In this document: positions 49,622-59,169 of the stretch, piece after piece
How positions within the stretch are numbered: position 1 is the first letter of the stretch
Layout: every line of letters starts with the position of its first letter
Assembly (NCBI GenBank): GCA_002937505.1
Contig: PTJY01000005.1
Location: 212,082 to 276,081 of the forward strand
DNA: 64,000 bases
Reading direction: 5' to 3'
Source: Alphaproteobacteria bacterium MarineAlpha12_Bin1
GTDB lineage: Bacteria > Pseudomonadota > Alphaproteobacteria > UBA6615
Program-made: the position numbers and the translations under genes
The notes under the pieces: model-generated
What the model saw: only the letters and a program-made list of their open reading frames with translations
Told to the model about the DNA's origin: nothing
The model's database searches: none

Positions 49622-51388
49622 TTAAACAGGCCAAAACAACATCAAGAGTGGGATAGAAATAATAACAATTAGTATTTCTAGTGGAAGGCCCATACGCCAA
49701 TAATCACCAAACTTATATCCCGCAGGCCCCATCACCAAAACATTATTTTGATGGCCTATAGGCGTTAAAAAAGCACAAGAAGCGCCGATCGCTACTGCCA
49801 TGAGAAAGGGATCAGGATTCATTTCTAATTGTTGTGCTATTGCAAAACTGATGGGACCCATAATTATTGCAGTTGCGGCATTGTTCATTAAATCTGATAA
49901 CGTCATAGTTATAACTAAAAGCAGGGCAAGTATTACAAAAATGGGCACGTTCTCTGCAATTCTAAAGAATTCGGTGGCTATTAGATCAGTGCTACCAGTC
50001 ATATGGAGAGCATTTCCTATGGGAATCATTGAGCCCAAAAGTATTATGACAGGCCAATCAATAGACTCATACGCTTCCTGGGGAGTTATCCAGTTTAGTA
50101 AGATTAAAGAAATTACAGCAGTAGAAAATGAGATATGAATTGGGATTAAATCTAAGGCTGTAATTACCACTGCAGCAGCGAAAATAGTCAAAGGGAGCCA
50201 TTTTCTTTTTGGGGTTTTGATTGAAACATCTCGCTCAGCAAGAGGAAGACAGCCCAAATTCGAAATAGCTTCACTTAAATCATCAGGTTCACCCTGAAAC
50301 AACAATACATCTCCTGCTTTAAAACGGACTGTAGAAAGTTGCTCTCTTATAGGTTTTCCTTGTCTGGCAAGGGCGATTAAAGCACAGTTATGTCGACGAC
50401 GGAATTGAAGAGCTCGGGCTGATTGACCTTCAATTTTTGATCCGGGTGGCACTACTGTTTCAATTAAGGTCGCATTCCCTGAGCCTAAATTTACTTCTTC
50501 TAACATGCTTTCTCTGGGTAAACTTAAGTCATTATTAATAAATAGTTTTTCTGGCCCCGTAGGGTCTATACGAACAAGTAGTCTATCATTGGCTTGAAGA
50601 ACTTGGCTTCTGAGATGGTGGAGTATTTTCAAGTTATTACGTAATAGGCCAACTACTATTGAGCGGTCTTCAATAAGATGTTCCAGTTCTGCAATTGATT
50701 TCCCTATCAAACTGGATCCTTGAGGCACTAAAGCCTCTGAAATATAATCATGGATTTTAAAATCACTACTTGGTGAAGTTGCGCCGTCCCGGTTCTGAGG
50801 GATAAGTCTCCAACCAAAAGTTATAATAAAAAATAACCCTATAATTGCTATGGGTAAGCCTACTGGAGCGAAATCGAATAATTGAAAGGGCTCTCCTAAA
50901 GCATCTGCCCTATATGTAGCGATAATTATATTTGGAGGTGTGCCTATTAACGTAATAAGACCACCCAAAATCGACCCAAATGATAAAGGCATTAGTAGGA
51001 TAGATGGTTTTTTATTTAGCCGTAAAGCCAGGGGCATTAGCAAAGCCAATGCTCCAACGTTATTCATAAATGTTGAAAAAACCGCTCCTAACCCGGATAA
51101 GGTTCCTACTTGAAAGGACTGGTTTATTGTTTTTTGAAATAATATCTTAACTAGATGGTCCAAAACACCAGATATTTGAATAGATCGGCTAATGATTAAA
51201 ACTGTTGCCACAGTGATAACTGCCGGATGACCAAAGCCTAGAAAGGCGTCTTCGGCGGGAATCAGGCCGATTATTACAGAGATTATAAGAGCGCTAAACG
51301 CAACGAAGTCATAACGCCAACGACCCCATAAAAATAAAATCATAGCTGTAGCTAATATAACAAAAACTATTGCTTGATCAGCATTCAT
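49622..51388 (-). CDS. SLC13-family permease with internal TrkA-C domains
   Basis: About 588 residues, CitMHS/DASS-type inner-membrane anion transporter. Two sets of membrane helices flank a central hydrophilic region of roughly 180 residues that contains two TrkA-C (RCK_C) modules (IEDRSIVVGLLRN, then GQSARALQFRRRHNCALIALAR). IGTPPNIIIATYRADALG and the C-terminal TPIGHQNNVLVMGPAGYKFGDY are the transport motifs. Substrates of this group include sulfate and dicarboxylates. The start is set at the ATG 51388 rather than the TTG at 51394. Confidence 0.86.
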   Translation of the reverse strand: MNADQAIVFVILATAMILFLWGRWRYDFVAFSALIISVIIGLIPAEDAFLGFGHPAVITVATVLIISRSIQISGVLDHLVKILFQKTINQSFQVGTLSGLGAVFSTFMNNVGALALLMPLALRLNKKPSILLMPLSFGSILGGLITLIGTPPNIIIATYRADALGEPFQLFDFAPVGLPIAIIGLFFIITFGWRLIPQNRDGATSPSSDFKIHDYISEALVPQGSSLIGKSIAELEHLIEDRSIVVGLLRNNLKILHHLRSQVLQANDRLLVRIDPTGPEKLFINNDLSLPRESMLEEVNLGSGNATLIETVVPPGSKIEGQSARALQFRRRHNCALIALARQGKPIREQLSTVRFKAGDVLLFQGEPDDLSEAISNLGCLPLAERDVSIKTPKRKWLPLTIFAAAVVITALDLIPIHISFSTAVISLILLNWITPQEAYESIDWPVIILLGSMIPIGNALHMTGSTDLIATEFFRIAENVPIFVILALLLVITMTLSDLMNNAATAIIMGPISFAIAQQLEMNPDPFLMAVAIGASCAFLTPIGHQNNVLVMGPAGYKFGDYWRMGLPLEILIVIISIPLLMLFWPV

Positions 51389-51476
51389 GCACAAAGGCCA
51401 TAGAAGGTAGTAAAATTTTCATCAATGTTAAGATCAGAGTAATCTGACATATAATATTTTGATTTATAGGCTTTCT

Positions 51477-52436
51477 CTATTCGAACGCCTCTTCCCAATT
51501 TCCTTTGGTCGCGGCTTTAGAATATTCTGTTGCACGGTTTTCGAAGAAATTAGCATGCTCGACTCCGTTTAGCATTTCCTCCATCCATGGAAGAGGGTTT
51601 TTTTCTATACGATGTACAGGCTGTAACCCAAGCTGCATCAGTCTTCGGTCTGCAATGTATCTTATATATTGTTTAACTTCATGGGCATCTAAACCTTCAA
51701 TTGGGCCTAACTCAAAGGCGAGGTCAATAAATGCATCTTCGTGTGTCACTACTGTTTCACAATTAATGTAAAGATCACGTTCTAATTCTTCGGTTCTGAC
51801 CTCTGGGTTCTCATCCACAAAAGTACGAAACAGTTTTATAATTGAAGCTGTATGAAGACTCTCGTCACGAACAGACCAGGTCACAATTTGCCCCATCCCT
51901 TTCATTTTATTAAACCTGGGGAAGTTCATCAATATTGCAAAACTCGCGAATAATTGAAGACCTTCTGTAAACGCCCCAAACATAGCTAGAGTTTTTGCTA
52001 TGTTTTCTTTTGAATCGACATTAAATTCCTGAAGGTAGTCATATTTATCTTTCATTTGTTGGTATTTTAGAAAGGCTGAATATTCACTTTCTGGAATACC
52101 AATAGTATCTAAAAGGTGAGAATAAGCAGCTATATGCACAGTTTCTATATTAGAAAATGCAGATAACATCATCTGAACCTCGGTAGGCTTAAACACTTGA
52201 GAATAGTGCTTCATGTAACAATTATTTACTTCAACATCTGACTGAGTAAAGAATCGGAAAATATGTGTAAGTAGATTTCTCTCACCAGCCGTTAATACTC
52301 TATGCCAGTCTTTGACATCATCGGCCAGAGGAACTTCTTCTGGAAGCCAGTGAACTCGTTGTTGTTGGAGCCAAGCATCATACGCCCATGGATACTTAAA
52401 GGGTTTATACTGAATTCTTTCTTCTAATAACGACAT
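51477..52436 (-). CDS. nrdB: Ribonucleoside-diphosphate reductase beta subunit (class I)
   Basis: Radical-generating di-metal subunit, 319 residues. Metal ligands: Asp in TQSDVEVNN, Glu and His in FSNIETVHIAAY, Glu in FTEGLQLF, and Glu and His in RDESLHTASI. The Tyr four residues after the first ligand His corresponds to the radical tyrosine of E. coli NrdB, so class Ia or Ib-like radical chemistry is likely. It follows nrdA after 79 bp. Confidence 0.95.
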   Translation of the reverse strand: MSLLEERIQYKPFKYPWAYDAWLQQQRVHWLPEEVPLADDVKDWHRVLTAGERNLLTHIFRFFTQSDVEVNNCYMKHYSQVFKPTEVQMMLSAFSNIETVHIAAYSHLLDTIGIPESEYSAFLKYQQMKDKYDYLQEFNVDSKENIAKTLAMFGAFTEGLQLFASFAILMNFPRFNKMKGMGQIVTWSVRDESLHTASIIKLFRTFVDENPEVRTEELERDLYINCETVVTHEDAFIDLAFELGPIEGLDAHEVKQYIRYIADRRLMQLGLQPVHRIEKNPLPWMEEMLNGVEHANFFENRATEYSKAATKGNWEEAFE

Positions 52437-52515
52437 AAAATTCTCACTCTAAATCAGATTATCAAAACGTTCTATAATTAATATTTTATTATTTTATTTA
52501 AAAAAACTGTATAAT

Positions 52516-54552
52516 TTATTGGCAAGAGAGGCATTCTTCATAATCATTGTGGCTCGCAGCGGCACGATCAGCCTCCTCGTCAGCAGTTAACTCTACCATA
52601 GGCATAGCTGCAACACTTTCCGATCTCTGCAGAGATTTGGAGCGGCAGTAATAAAGACTTTTCACCCCTTTTTTCCATGCTTGATAGTGTATTTGATGAA
52701 GATCTCTCTTATGTACATCGGCAGGAAGAAAAACATTTAGTGATTGAGATTGACAAACTTGATCAGCTCTATCTGCAGCTAAATCAATTACCCACCTTTG
52801 GTCGATTTCGAAAGCTGTTTTGAATACTGCTTTTTCTTCTTCTGATAAGAAATCAAGATGCTGAACTGACCCTTCATTAGTTGTTATAGAAGACCAGACC
52901 TCATCTATATCTTTATCTTTTTCAGATAAAAGCTTCTTAAGTGCTTTAGAACGAACGTTAAATGATCCAGATAGTGTTTTATGCGTGTAGCTATTTGCGG
53001 CGATAGGTTCGATACCAGGCGAAGAGCCACCACAAATTATGGAAATTGAGGCAGTAGGGGCAATAGCTATTTTATTCGAAAAACGCTCCATAATTCCGTA
53101 ATCTTCTGCATCAGGACACGCTCCTCGTTCTTTGGCCAATGTTTGGGAAGCGTTATCAACGTTTACCTTAATGTGTTTAAACATATTATGGTTCCAGCCC
53201 TTAGCAACAGCTGATTCAAATGGAACCATGTGACTCTGTAAAAAAGAATGAAAACCCATTACACCTAAACCTACTGAACGCTCTCTCATAGCTGAGTAAG
53301 TCGCTCGATGAAATGAATCAGCAGCATTATCTATGAAATCTTGTAGTACATTATCTAAAAATCTCATTACGTCTTCAATAAAGGTTGGATGTTTTTTCCA
53401 TTCAATAAATTTTTCTAAATTTAGTGATGACAAGCAGCATACGGCTGTTCGGTCTTTACCATGGTGATCAATGCCAGTTGGCAATGTTATCTCAGAGCAA
53501 AGGTTAGAAGTTTTAACGCTGAGCCCAGCTAATTTGTGATGTTCGGGTATGCTCTTATTTACTGTGTCAGAATAAATTATGTAAGGCTCTCCGGTTTCAA
53601 CCCTGGCGGTTAAAACGCGAATCCAAAGTGATCGAGCGGATACACGAGATATGGGTGCTCCATCTTTAGGACTTACCAATACCCAATCGTCATCATCCTC
53701 TACAGCACGCATAAAGTCATCAGATATTAGAACCCCGTGATGTAAATTTGGGGTTTTTCGATTTGGATCGCCACCAGTCGGACGTCTCATTTCAACAAAC
53801 TCTTCAATTTCAGGATGAGAAATAGGTAAATAAACGGCCGCAGATCCTCGACGCAACGACCCTTGACTGATTGCCAAAGTAAGGGAGTCCATTACACGTA
53901 TGAAGGGCACCACCCCAGATGTTTTACCGTTCCTTCCTACCTGTTCACCTATAGATCGAAGATTTCCCCAATAGCTACCTATACCTCCTCCACGAGCAGC
54001 TAGCCAAACATTTTCATTCCACAAATCAACTATCCCTTCCAAAGAATCGGATGCTTCATTCAAAAAGCAAGAAATAGGAAGGCCACGTTTTGAGCCACCG
54101 TTAGACAAAACAGGTGTGGCTGGCATAAACCAGAGGTTAGAAATATAATCGTAAATACGTTGTGCATGTTCAGAATTGTCAGCGTAATGGGAGGCAACCC
54201 TAGCAAAAAGCTTTTGTGGTTCTCCTGCTTCTTCAGGGAGCAAGTAACGATCTTCCAATGTCTCTCTGCCAAATGCAGTTAGATTCTCATCTCGCGATGG
54301 ATCTATATATATTTTTACTCTTTCCGTCTGATAAACGGATAAGGCGTCTTTGTTTTTTGTAGTTTGATTTACTTCACCTGAAAGTATTGTGTCGTCGAAC
54401 AAAGATGGCTGGTAATTCTGTGGAGATTCCACAGATTCTTTTTTTTGATCTACAAAAAGATTATCAGAATTTCTTTTTTCCACAATCTCTTCTGTTTCCA
54501 TCACTTTATCCACAACACTTTTGTCAGGCGAAACGCCCACAGATCCATCCAT
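52516..54552 (-). CDS. nrdA: Ribonucleoside-diphosphate reductase alpha subunit (class I), no ATP-cone
   Basis: Catalytic subunit, about 678 residues. Active-site Cys pair in GLPISCFLNEA and SNLCSEITLP, with the Asn-x-Cys-x-Glu catalytic triplet; the C-terminal ECLSCQ is the redox-shuttle cysteine pair. The first ~85 residues are polar and low in complexity, and do not look like an ATP-cone. They contain QPSLF (residues 48-52), which resembles a sliding-clamp-binding peptide. The start is set at the ATG 54552, with AAGGGGG about 8 nt upstream; a GTG at 54591 lengthens it by 13. The promoter region carries LexA-like and NrdR-like boxes. Confidence 0.93.
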   Translation of the reverse strand: MDGSVGVSPDKSVVDKVMETEEIVEKRNSDNLFVDQKKESVESPQNYQPSLFDDTILSGEVNQTTKNKDALSVYQTERVKIYIDPSRDENLTAFGRETLEDRYLLPEEAGEPQKLFARVASHYADNSEHAQRIYDYISNLWFMPATPVLSNGGSKRGLPISCFLNEASDSLEGIVDLWNENVWLAARGGGIGSYWGNLRSIGEQVGRNGKTSGVVPFIRVMDSLTLAISQGSLRRGSAAVYLPISHPEIEEFVEMRRPTGGDPNRKTPNLHHGVLISDDFMRAVEDDDDWVLVSPKDGAPISRVSARSLWIRVLTARVETGEPYIIYSDTVNKSIPEHHKLAGLSVKTSNLCSEITLPTGIDHHGKDRTAVCCLSSLNLEKFIEWKKHPTFIEDVMRFLDNVLQDFIDNAADSFHRATYSAMRERSVGLGVMGFHSFLQSHMVPFESAVAKGWNHNMFKHIKVNVDNASQTLAKERGACPDAEDYGIMERFSNKIAIAPTASISIICGGSSPGIEPIAANSYTHKTLSGSFNVRSKALKKLLSEKDKDIDEVWSSITTNEGSVQHLDFLSEEEKAVFKTAFEIDQRWVIDLAADRADQVCQSQSLNVFLPADVHKRDLHQIHYQAWKKGVKSLYYCRSKSLQRSESVAAMPMVELTADEEADRAAASHNDYEECLSCQ

Positions 54553-54661
54553 ACGTAATGCCCCCTTTAGATCGGTAACCAGGTCATCCACATGCTGTGA
54601 GTAGTTTTCCGAGTAATAATATGGAAACTTCTACAACATGTTGTCGCGAGCACCCAGTGTA

Positions 54662-54677
54662 ACACTAAATATTGACC
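54662..54677. promoter_or_regulatory. nrdA: Candidate NrdR box upstream of nrdA
   Basis: ACACTAAATATTGACC matches 12 of 16 positions of the NrdR consensus ACAC(A/T)ATATA(A/T)(A/T)GTGT as I recall it. It overlaps AGTGTAACACT (54656-54666), a perfect odd palindrome. A properly spaced second box, normal for NrdR, is not clear. Confidence 0.35.
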
Positions 54678-54689
54678 ACCTGTCACCGT

Positions 54690-54704
54690 GAACAATACGT
54701 GAAC
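54690..54704. promoter_or_regulatory. LexA-type SOS box (GTTC-N7-GTTC) in the nrdA promoter
   Basis: On the minus strand GTTC ACGTATT GTTC gives exactly the alphaproteobacterial LexA operator, GTTC-N7-GTTC; the repeat extends to GTTCACG twice with an 11-bp period. It abuts the candidate -10 box of nrdA (54705-54710), so a bound repressor would block that promoter. The divergent neighbour encodes an SOS-response-associated peptidase family protein. Confidence 0.65.
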
Positions 54705-54732
54705 ATCTTACTCTATTGAATTTTTTCGTCAA
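54705..54732 (-). promoter_or_regulatory. Putative nrdA promoter
   Basis: On the minus strand TTGACG (54727-54732) and TAAGAT (54705-54710) are separated by 16 nt. They lie upstream of the LexA-type and NrdR-like boxes, about 150 bp before the nrdA start, giving a long leader. Confidence 0.5.
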
Positions 54733-54898
54733 TCCTTAGCTAATTTTTTTACATTTTTATGAATTTTATTAGAAACATTTTTAAAAAAAGTTGTTAATTT
54801 TAATTAATTTATAATTTCAACTTTCATTTTTGTTTTAACTAAGCAAACTTTATCTATTTTTTTTTCCAAACGATCAATATTTAAGGAAAAATTTAAAA

Positions 54899-55660
54899 AT
54901 GTGTGGCCGATTCGCACTGATTCACTCATGGGATGAGATTAGACAGTTCTATAAAATAGATATTCAACCTATGAATTTGCGTCCTAGATATAATATTGCT
55001 CCTTCACAGCCAATTTTATCAATTACTTCATCGAATGATGGTTTAAACGAAAATTATACTGCTGGATATTTTAGATGGGGGTTAATTCCTGGGTGGGCAA
55101 AAGATGATTCAATAGGAACAAGGTTAATAAATGCAAGGGCAGAAACAGTTCATGAAAAGTCCAGCTTTCGAGATGCGTATCGCAAAAGACGATGCTTAAT
55201 TCCAATTAGTGGGTTTTATGAATGGAACGAAGCTAAACAGCCGTTTTGGATCACTTCTACTAATTCAGGCTTTTTATCTCTTGCAGGAATTTGGGAGAGT
55301 TGGATATCTTCGAGTGGAGAACAAGTAAAAACGTGTGCAATACTTACAACCAAGGCCAATAAGGATCTATCAGAAATCCATTCTCGTATGCCCGTAATTC
55401 TATCTGATTCTGATATCAAGAATTGGCTTACTGGTAGTTACGTGGGAACCAAATTATCTATTTTAAATGATATTGTTTTAGCACCAACAGGTGAAGCAAT
55501 CACCAAATGGCAAATATCAAAAAAAGTAAATTCAGTAAGTAATGATAATGACACTCTAATTAGGTCAGTTAATGATATGGTTTCAGATCCTGTGACCGCA
55601 GAAAAAGAAGATTCGGCTCAAGGAAATCTATTCAAATACTCAAATGTTGATAAAAGTTAA
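54899..55660 (+). CDS. SOS response-associated peptidase (SRAP/YedK family)
   Basis: 253-residue SRAP protein that forms a thiazolidine crosslink with abasic sites in single-stranded DNA to protect them. Met-Cys2 (MCGRF) is the reactive N-terminus. RYNIAPSQP, INARAETVHEKSSFRDAYRKRRCLIP-type core (Asn and Glu) and IHSRMPVIL (His) are the other catalytic segments. A C-terminal tail of about 50 polar residues follows the domain. It is divergent from nrdA across a region with a LexA-type box. Confidence 0.92.
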   Translation: MCGRFALIHSWDEIRQFYKIDIQPMNLRPRYNIAPSQPILSITSSNDGLNENYTAGYFRWGLIPGWAKDDSIGTRLINARAETVHEKSSFRDAYRKRRCLIPISGFYEWNEAKQPFWITSTNSGFLSLAGIWESWISSSGEQVKTCAILTTKANKDLSEIHSRMPVILSDSDIKNWLTGSYVGTKLSILNDIVLAPTGEAITKWQISKKVNSVSNDNDTLIRSVNDMVSDPVTAEKEDSAQGNLFKYSNVDKS

Positions 55661-55854
55661 AAATTTTCTACTAAATTGATTTGAACCAATTTTGTTCCAG
55701 TATTTAATTTACATTTTTACATTAATTATTTTTTGTAATAAATTTCAATAATAAGTGACTTGGATCGTACATTGCGGTTATGGCATTCTTCGAAAATCTT
55801 AGTATGGCAAAAAGATTATTTCATTGAAAACCAGATGTATCATAAAGTGTAAAT

Positions 55855-57192
55855 ATGCCTAACATTCCTTTTTCTGCTCTTATACTGGCTGCCGGTTTAG
55901 GCACTCGGATGAATTCAAAACATCCTAAGGTAATGCATAAACTTTTAGGGAGGCCAATGATCTTAAACTTGCTTGAGACTGTTGGAGCCTTAAATCCAAA
56001 AATATTGGCGGTCGTTAGAGGACCAGGAATGGAGAGTATTGATAGTTTTGTTCGGCCTTATGAAGTTTGTATACAAAAAGAACGTTTGGGAACAGGCGAT
56101 GCTGTTAGCTCGGCTAGTACACTTTTAAGAAATGAAAAAGATCCGTTACTCATACTTTTTGGTGATACTCCTATGGTAAGTAGAGATACAATGATCTCAG
56201 CGATAAATAAATGTGGGACTGAACATGAAATCGTTGTTGTGGGGTTTAGGGCTGCAAACCCGTCAAACTATGGGCGACTGGTAATAGGCCACGGCGGTGA
56301 TCTAACTGAGATTGTTGAGGCTAAGGATGCTAGTGAGGAACAATTGAAAATTGAAATTTGTAATTCCGGTGTGATGGTGGTTTCAGGTGAACATATATTT
56401 GGCTTACTAAAAGAGTTGAACAATAGCAACGCCAAAGGAGAATATTATCTTACCGATATAGTTAAAATAGGGAGAAGCAAAGGGTTAAAGGTTGGTTTCA
56501 TAGAAGCGGGAGAGGAAGAACTAATGGGAATTAATAGCCGCGAAGAATTAGCTGCGGCTGAATCGGTTTTACAGGATGGTTTAAGAGCTAAAGCTATGGA
56601 AAATGGTGTAACTTTGGTGGATCCATCTACTGTGTGGTTTTCACATGACACTTTATTGGGACAGGATGTAGTTATTCATCCCAACGTAGTTTTTGGCCCT
56701 GAAGTTAAGATTGGTGATAATGTCGAAGTTAAACCATTTAGTCACATAGAAGGAGCAATTGTTAATGATGGTGCTGTGATTGGGCCTTTCGCTCGAATAC
56801 GACCGGGAACGAAATTAGGGACTGATGTTAAAGTGGGGAATTTTGTTGAGATAAAAAATTCAGAAATTGAAAATGATACTAAAGTTAATCATTTGAGTTA
56901 TATAGGTGATACTAAAATTGGACATAAAACAAATATTGGCGCGGGAACAATTACCTGTAACTATGATGGCTTTGTAAAACATCGTTCATCTATTGGCGAT
57001 AAAGTGTTCATTGGCTCAAACACTGCATTAGTTGCTCCAATTACGATAGGTGATGGAGCCATAATTGCGGCAGGAAGTACCGTCACGAAAGATGTTTCCT
57101 CTAATTCGCTAGCTATAGAGAGGACTTCACAAAATGAAAAACCCGACTGGGCAAAGTCGTTTAGAAAAAAACATCTATCATCGAAAAGCTGA
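55855..57192 (+). CDS. glmU: Bifunctional UDP-GlcNAc pyrophosphorylase / glucosamine-1-P acetyltransferase
   Basis: Makes UDP-GlcNAc for peptidoglycan and LPS. The N-terminal nucleotidyltransferase begins LAAGLGTRMNSKHPKVMHKL. From about residue 250 hexapeptide repeats form the left-handed beta helix, with the acetyl-CoA site GAGTITCNYDGFVKHRS. The 445-residue length is normal. It precedes glmS by 21 bp, the usual glmUS operon. Confidence 0.97.
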   Translation: MPNIPFSALILAAGLGTRMNSKHPKVMHKLLGRPMILNLLETVGALNPKILAVVRGPGMESIDSFVRPYEVCIQKERLGTGDAVSSASTLLRNEKDPLLILFGDTPMVSRDTMISAINKCGTEHEIVVVGFRAANPSNYGRLVIGHGGDLTEIVEAKDASEEQLKIEICNSGVMVVSGEHIFGLLKELNNSNAKGEYYLTDIVKIGRSKGLKVGFIEAGEEELMGINSREELAAAESVLQDGLRAKAMENGVTLVDPSTVWFSHDTLLGQDVVIHPNVVFGPEVKIGDNVEVKPFSHIEGAIVNDGAVIGPFARIRPGTKLGTDVKVGNFVEIKNSEIENDTKVNHLSYIGDTKIGHKTNIGAGTITCNYDGFVKHRSSIGDKVFIGSNTALVAPITIGDGAIIAAGSTVTKDVSSNSLAIERTSQNEKPDWAKSFRKKHLSSKS

Positions 57193-57213
57193 CGAAAAAG
57201 AGTTCTGATCAGT

Positions 57214-59037
57214 ATGTGCGGTATTATAGGAATTTTAAGTAAAGGAGATGTTGCTCCACGTTTACTTCTTGGGTTACGACGGCTCGAATATCGTGGTTAT
57301 GATTCTGCCGGTATCGCGACATTGGTTAACGGTCGGATAGAAAGAAGGCGCGCAGAGGGCAAGTTAGTCAATTTACAGAATGAACTTAAAGACAACCCCT
57401 TAACTGGTGAGGTTGGTATTGGACATACGCGCTGGGCTACTCATGGGGCACCTAATGAAAGAAATGCACATCCTCATGCCACACATAAAGTTGCTGTTGT
57501 TCACAATGGAATAATTGAAAACTTTCAACAATTACGTGAAGAATTAAATTCTTCAGGATACATTTTTGAAAGTGATACTGACACTGAGGCCATTGCTGCC
57601 TTGATAACTCGCGAGTTAGAGAATGGGGCTTCAATAAACGTAGCGGTAAAGACGTCCTTGGATCGGCTTGAGGGTGCTTTTGCTTTAGCGGTTATTTTTG
57701 CTGGCGAACATAATCTTATAGTAGGCGCAAGACGCGGTAGTCCCTTGGCTTTAGGCTACGGAGACGGTGAAATGTATTTAGGATCAGACGCTCATGCACT
57801 TGCGCCTCTTACTAAACGCATTTGTTATTTGGAAGAAGGTGATTGGACCATAGTCACTTCAGAGAGAGCTGATATATATGACAAAAACGGTACTCCTGTT
57901 CAACGTGATGAAATGGAAACGGCTTTATCAGGTGCTACTATAGGGAAAGGAAATTTTGAGCATTTCATGCAAAAAGAAATTTTCGAGCAACCAGCGGTTG
58001 TGGGTGACACTCTTCAGAGCTATTTAAACGCTCACACATTAGAAATTACTCTTCCGTCCCTTCCTTTCGATTTGTCAGAAGTATCAAGAGTAAATTTGGT
58101 TGCTTGCGGAACAGCTTGTTATGCTGGGTGGGTTGCAAAGTATTGGTTCGAAAGGATAGCGAGAATACCAGCTGAAATAGATGTTGCTTCTGAGTTTCGT
58201 TATCGTGACGCACCTCTGCCCGAAGGTGGTATAGCTCTTTTTGTTAGCCAATCTGGTGAAACAGCCGACACCCTTGCTGCTTTGCGTCATTGTCGTGAAA
58301 ATGATCAGCACATAGTCTCAGTTGTAAATGTTGGCGAAAGCTCAATTGCACGTGAATCGGATGTTGTGTTGCCTACTCTAGCAGGCCCTGAGATCGGAGT
58401 TGCATCGACCAAAGCATTCACTACACAATTAACGTCTTTAGCATGTTTCGTTATAGCCGCAGGCAAAGCGAATGGCGCCCTTGAACACGCTAAGGCTGCT
58501 TCGCTAGCCAAATCACTTACTGAAGTGCCTTCAAGGATGGCAGAGGTTTTAAACCATGACCAAGATATTAGGGAGTTGGCTATAAATATTTCTAAATCAC
58601 GAGATGTGCTTTATCTAGGTCGTGGAACAGCTTATCCAATTGCCCTTGAAGGTGCATTAAAGTTGAAAGAAATCTCTTATATTCATGCAGAAGGATACGC
58701 GGCTGGAGAAATGAAACATGGACCGATTGCACTAATCGACGATGGTGTTCCGGTTATAGCGTTAGCTCCACCAGGAGAACTTTTTGAAAAGACACTTTCA
58801 AATGTTCAAGAAGTTATAGCTCGGGGAGGTAAGGTAGTTTTTATTTCTGATCATGAAGGTGTTAAGAGATTAGAAAAAAAAAGCTGGGCGAGCATCACCA
58901 TGCCCAAGATTGATGACTTTGTTGCCCCTCTTTTATATTCCATACCAATACAACTATTAGCCTATCATACTGCTGTAATAAGGGGTACAGATGTAGATCA
59001 ACCACGTAATTTGGCTAAAAGCGTGACGGTAGAATAA
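57214..59037 (+). CDS. glmS: Glutamine--fructose-6-phosphate aminotransferase
   Basis: First step of hexosamine synthesis. The Ntn glutaminase domain starts MCGIIG with Cys at position 2 (N-terminal after Met removal), then GHTRWATHG; two SIS domains follow (NLVACGTACYAGW; YLGRGTAYPIALEGALKLKEISYIHAEGY), ending AKSVTVE. The 607-residue length is normal. There is no glmS-ribozyme-like leader in the 21-bp gap. The gene marks the left border of the cassette-like repeat region. Confidence 0.97.
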   Translation: MCGIIGILSKGDVAPRLLLGLRRLEYRGYDSAGIATLVNGRIERRRAEGKLVNLQNELKDNPLTGEVGIGHTRWATHGAPNERNAHPHATHKVAVVHNGIIENFQQLREELNSSGYIFESDTDTEAIAALITRELENGASINVAVKTSLDRLEGAFALAVIFAGEHNLIVGARRGSPLALGYGDGEMYLGSDAHALAPLTKRICYLEEGDWTIVTSERADIYDKNGTPVQRDEMETALSGATIGKGNFEHFMQKEIFEQPAVVGDTLQSYLNAHTLEITLPSLPFDLSEVSRVNLVACGTACYAGWVAKYWFERIARIPAEIDVASEFRYRDAPLPEGGIALFVSQSGETADTLAALRHCRENDQHIVSVVNVGESSIARESDVVLPTLAGPEIGVASTKAFTTQLTSLACFVIAAGKANGALEHAKAASLAKSLTEVPSRMAEVLNHDQDIRELAINISKSRDVLYLGRGTAYPIALEGALKLKEISYIHAEGYAAGEMKHGPIALIDDGVPVIALAPPGELFEKTLSNVQEVIARGGKVVFISDHEGVKRLEKKSWASITMPKIDDFVAPLLYSIPIQLLAYHTAVIRGTDVDQPRNLAKSVTVE

Positions 59038-59071
59038 GGGGGTGGGTATGCACTTTTTCCCTTTTGGAGTA

Positions 59072-59161
59072 GGGGAGTCTAACTTTAGTGGAGGAAGTGC
59101 ATCTGCGATTCCAAAGGAAATGGGGATAGGACGAGCGAGTGTCTATCGGGCACTTGGTTAG
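59072..59161 (+). pseudogene. Serine-recombinase C-terminal remnant, repeat copy 1
   Basis: On the plus strand this stretch reads GESNFSGGSASAIPKEMGIGRASVYRALG then stop (given here as a short decayed tail). SAIPKEMGIGRASVYRALG is the C-terminal helix-turn-helix of a Hin/resolvase-type serine recombinase. No catalytic domain is present anywhere in the window. It ends 8 bp before the stop codon of the oppositely oriented Sel1 gene. It aligns with 60019-60109 with one 1-bp length difference and scattered substitutions. Confidence 0.65.
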
Positions 59162-59169
59162 TTTCTAAC

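Larger units (their letters stand above)
54553..54898. other. Divergent nrdA-SRAP intergenic region
   Basis: About 346 bp without a gene. It holds the nrdA promoter, a LexA-type box, an NrdR-like box and a 12-bp palindrome ACAACATGTTGT (54633-54644). Towards the SRAP gene it is almost pure A+T, with long A/T runs. Confidence 0.6.
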
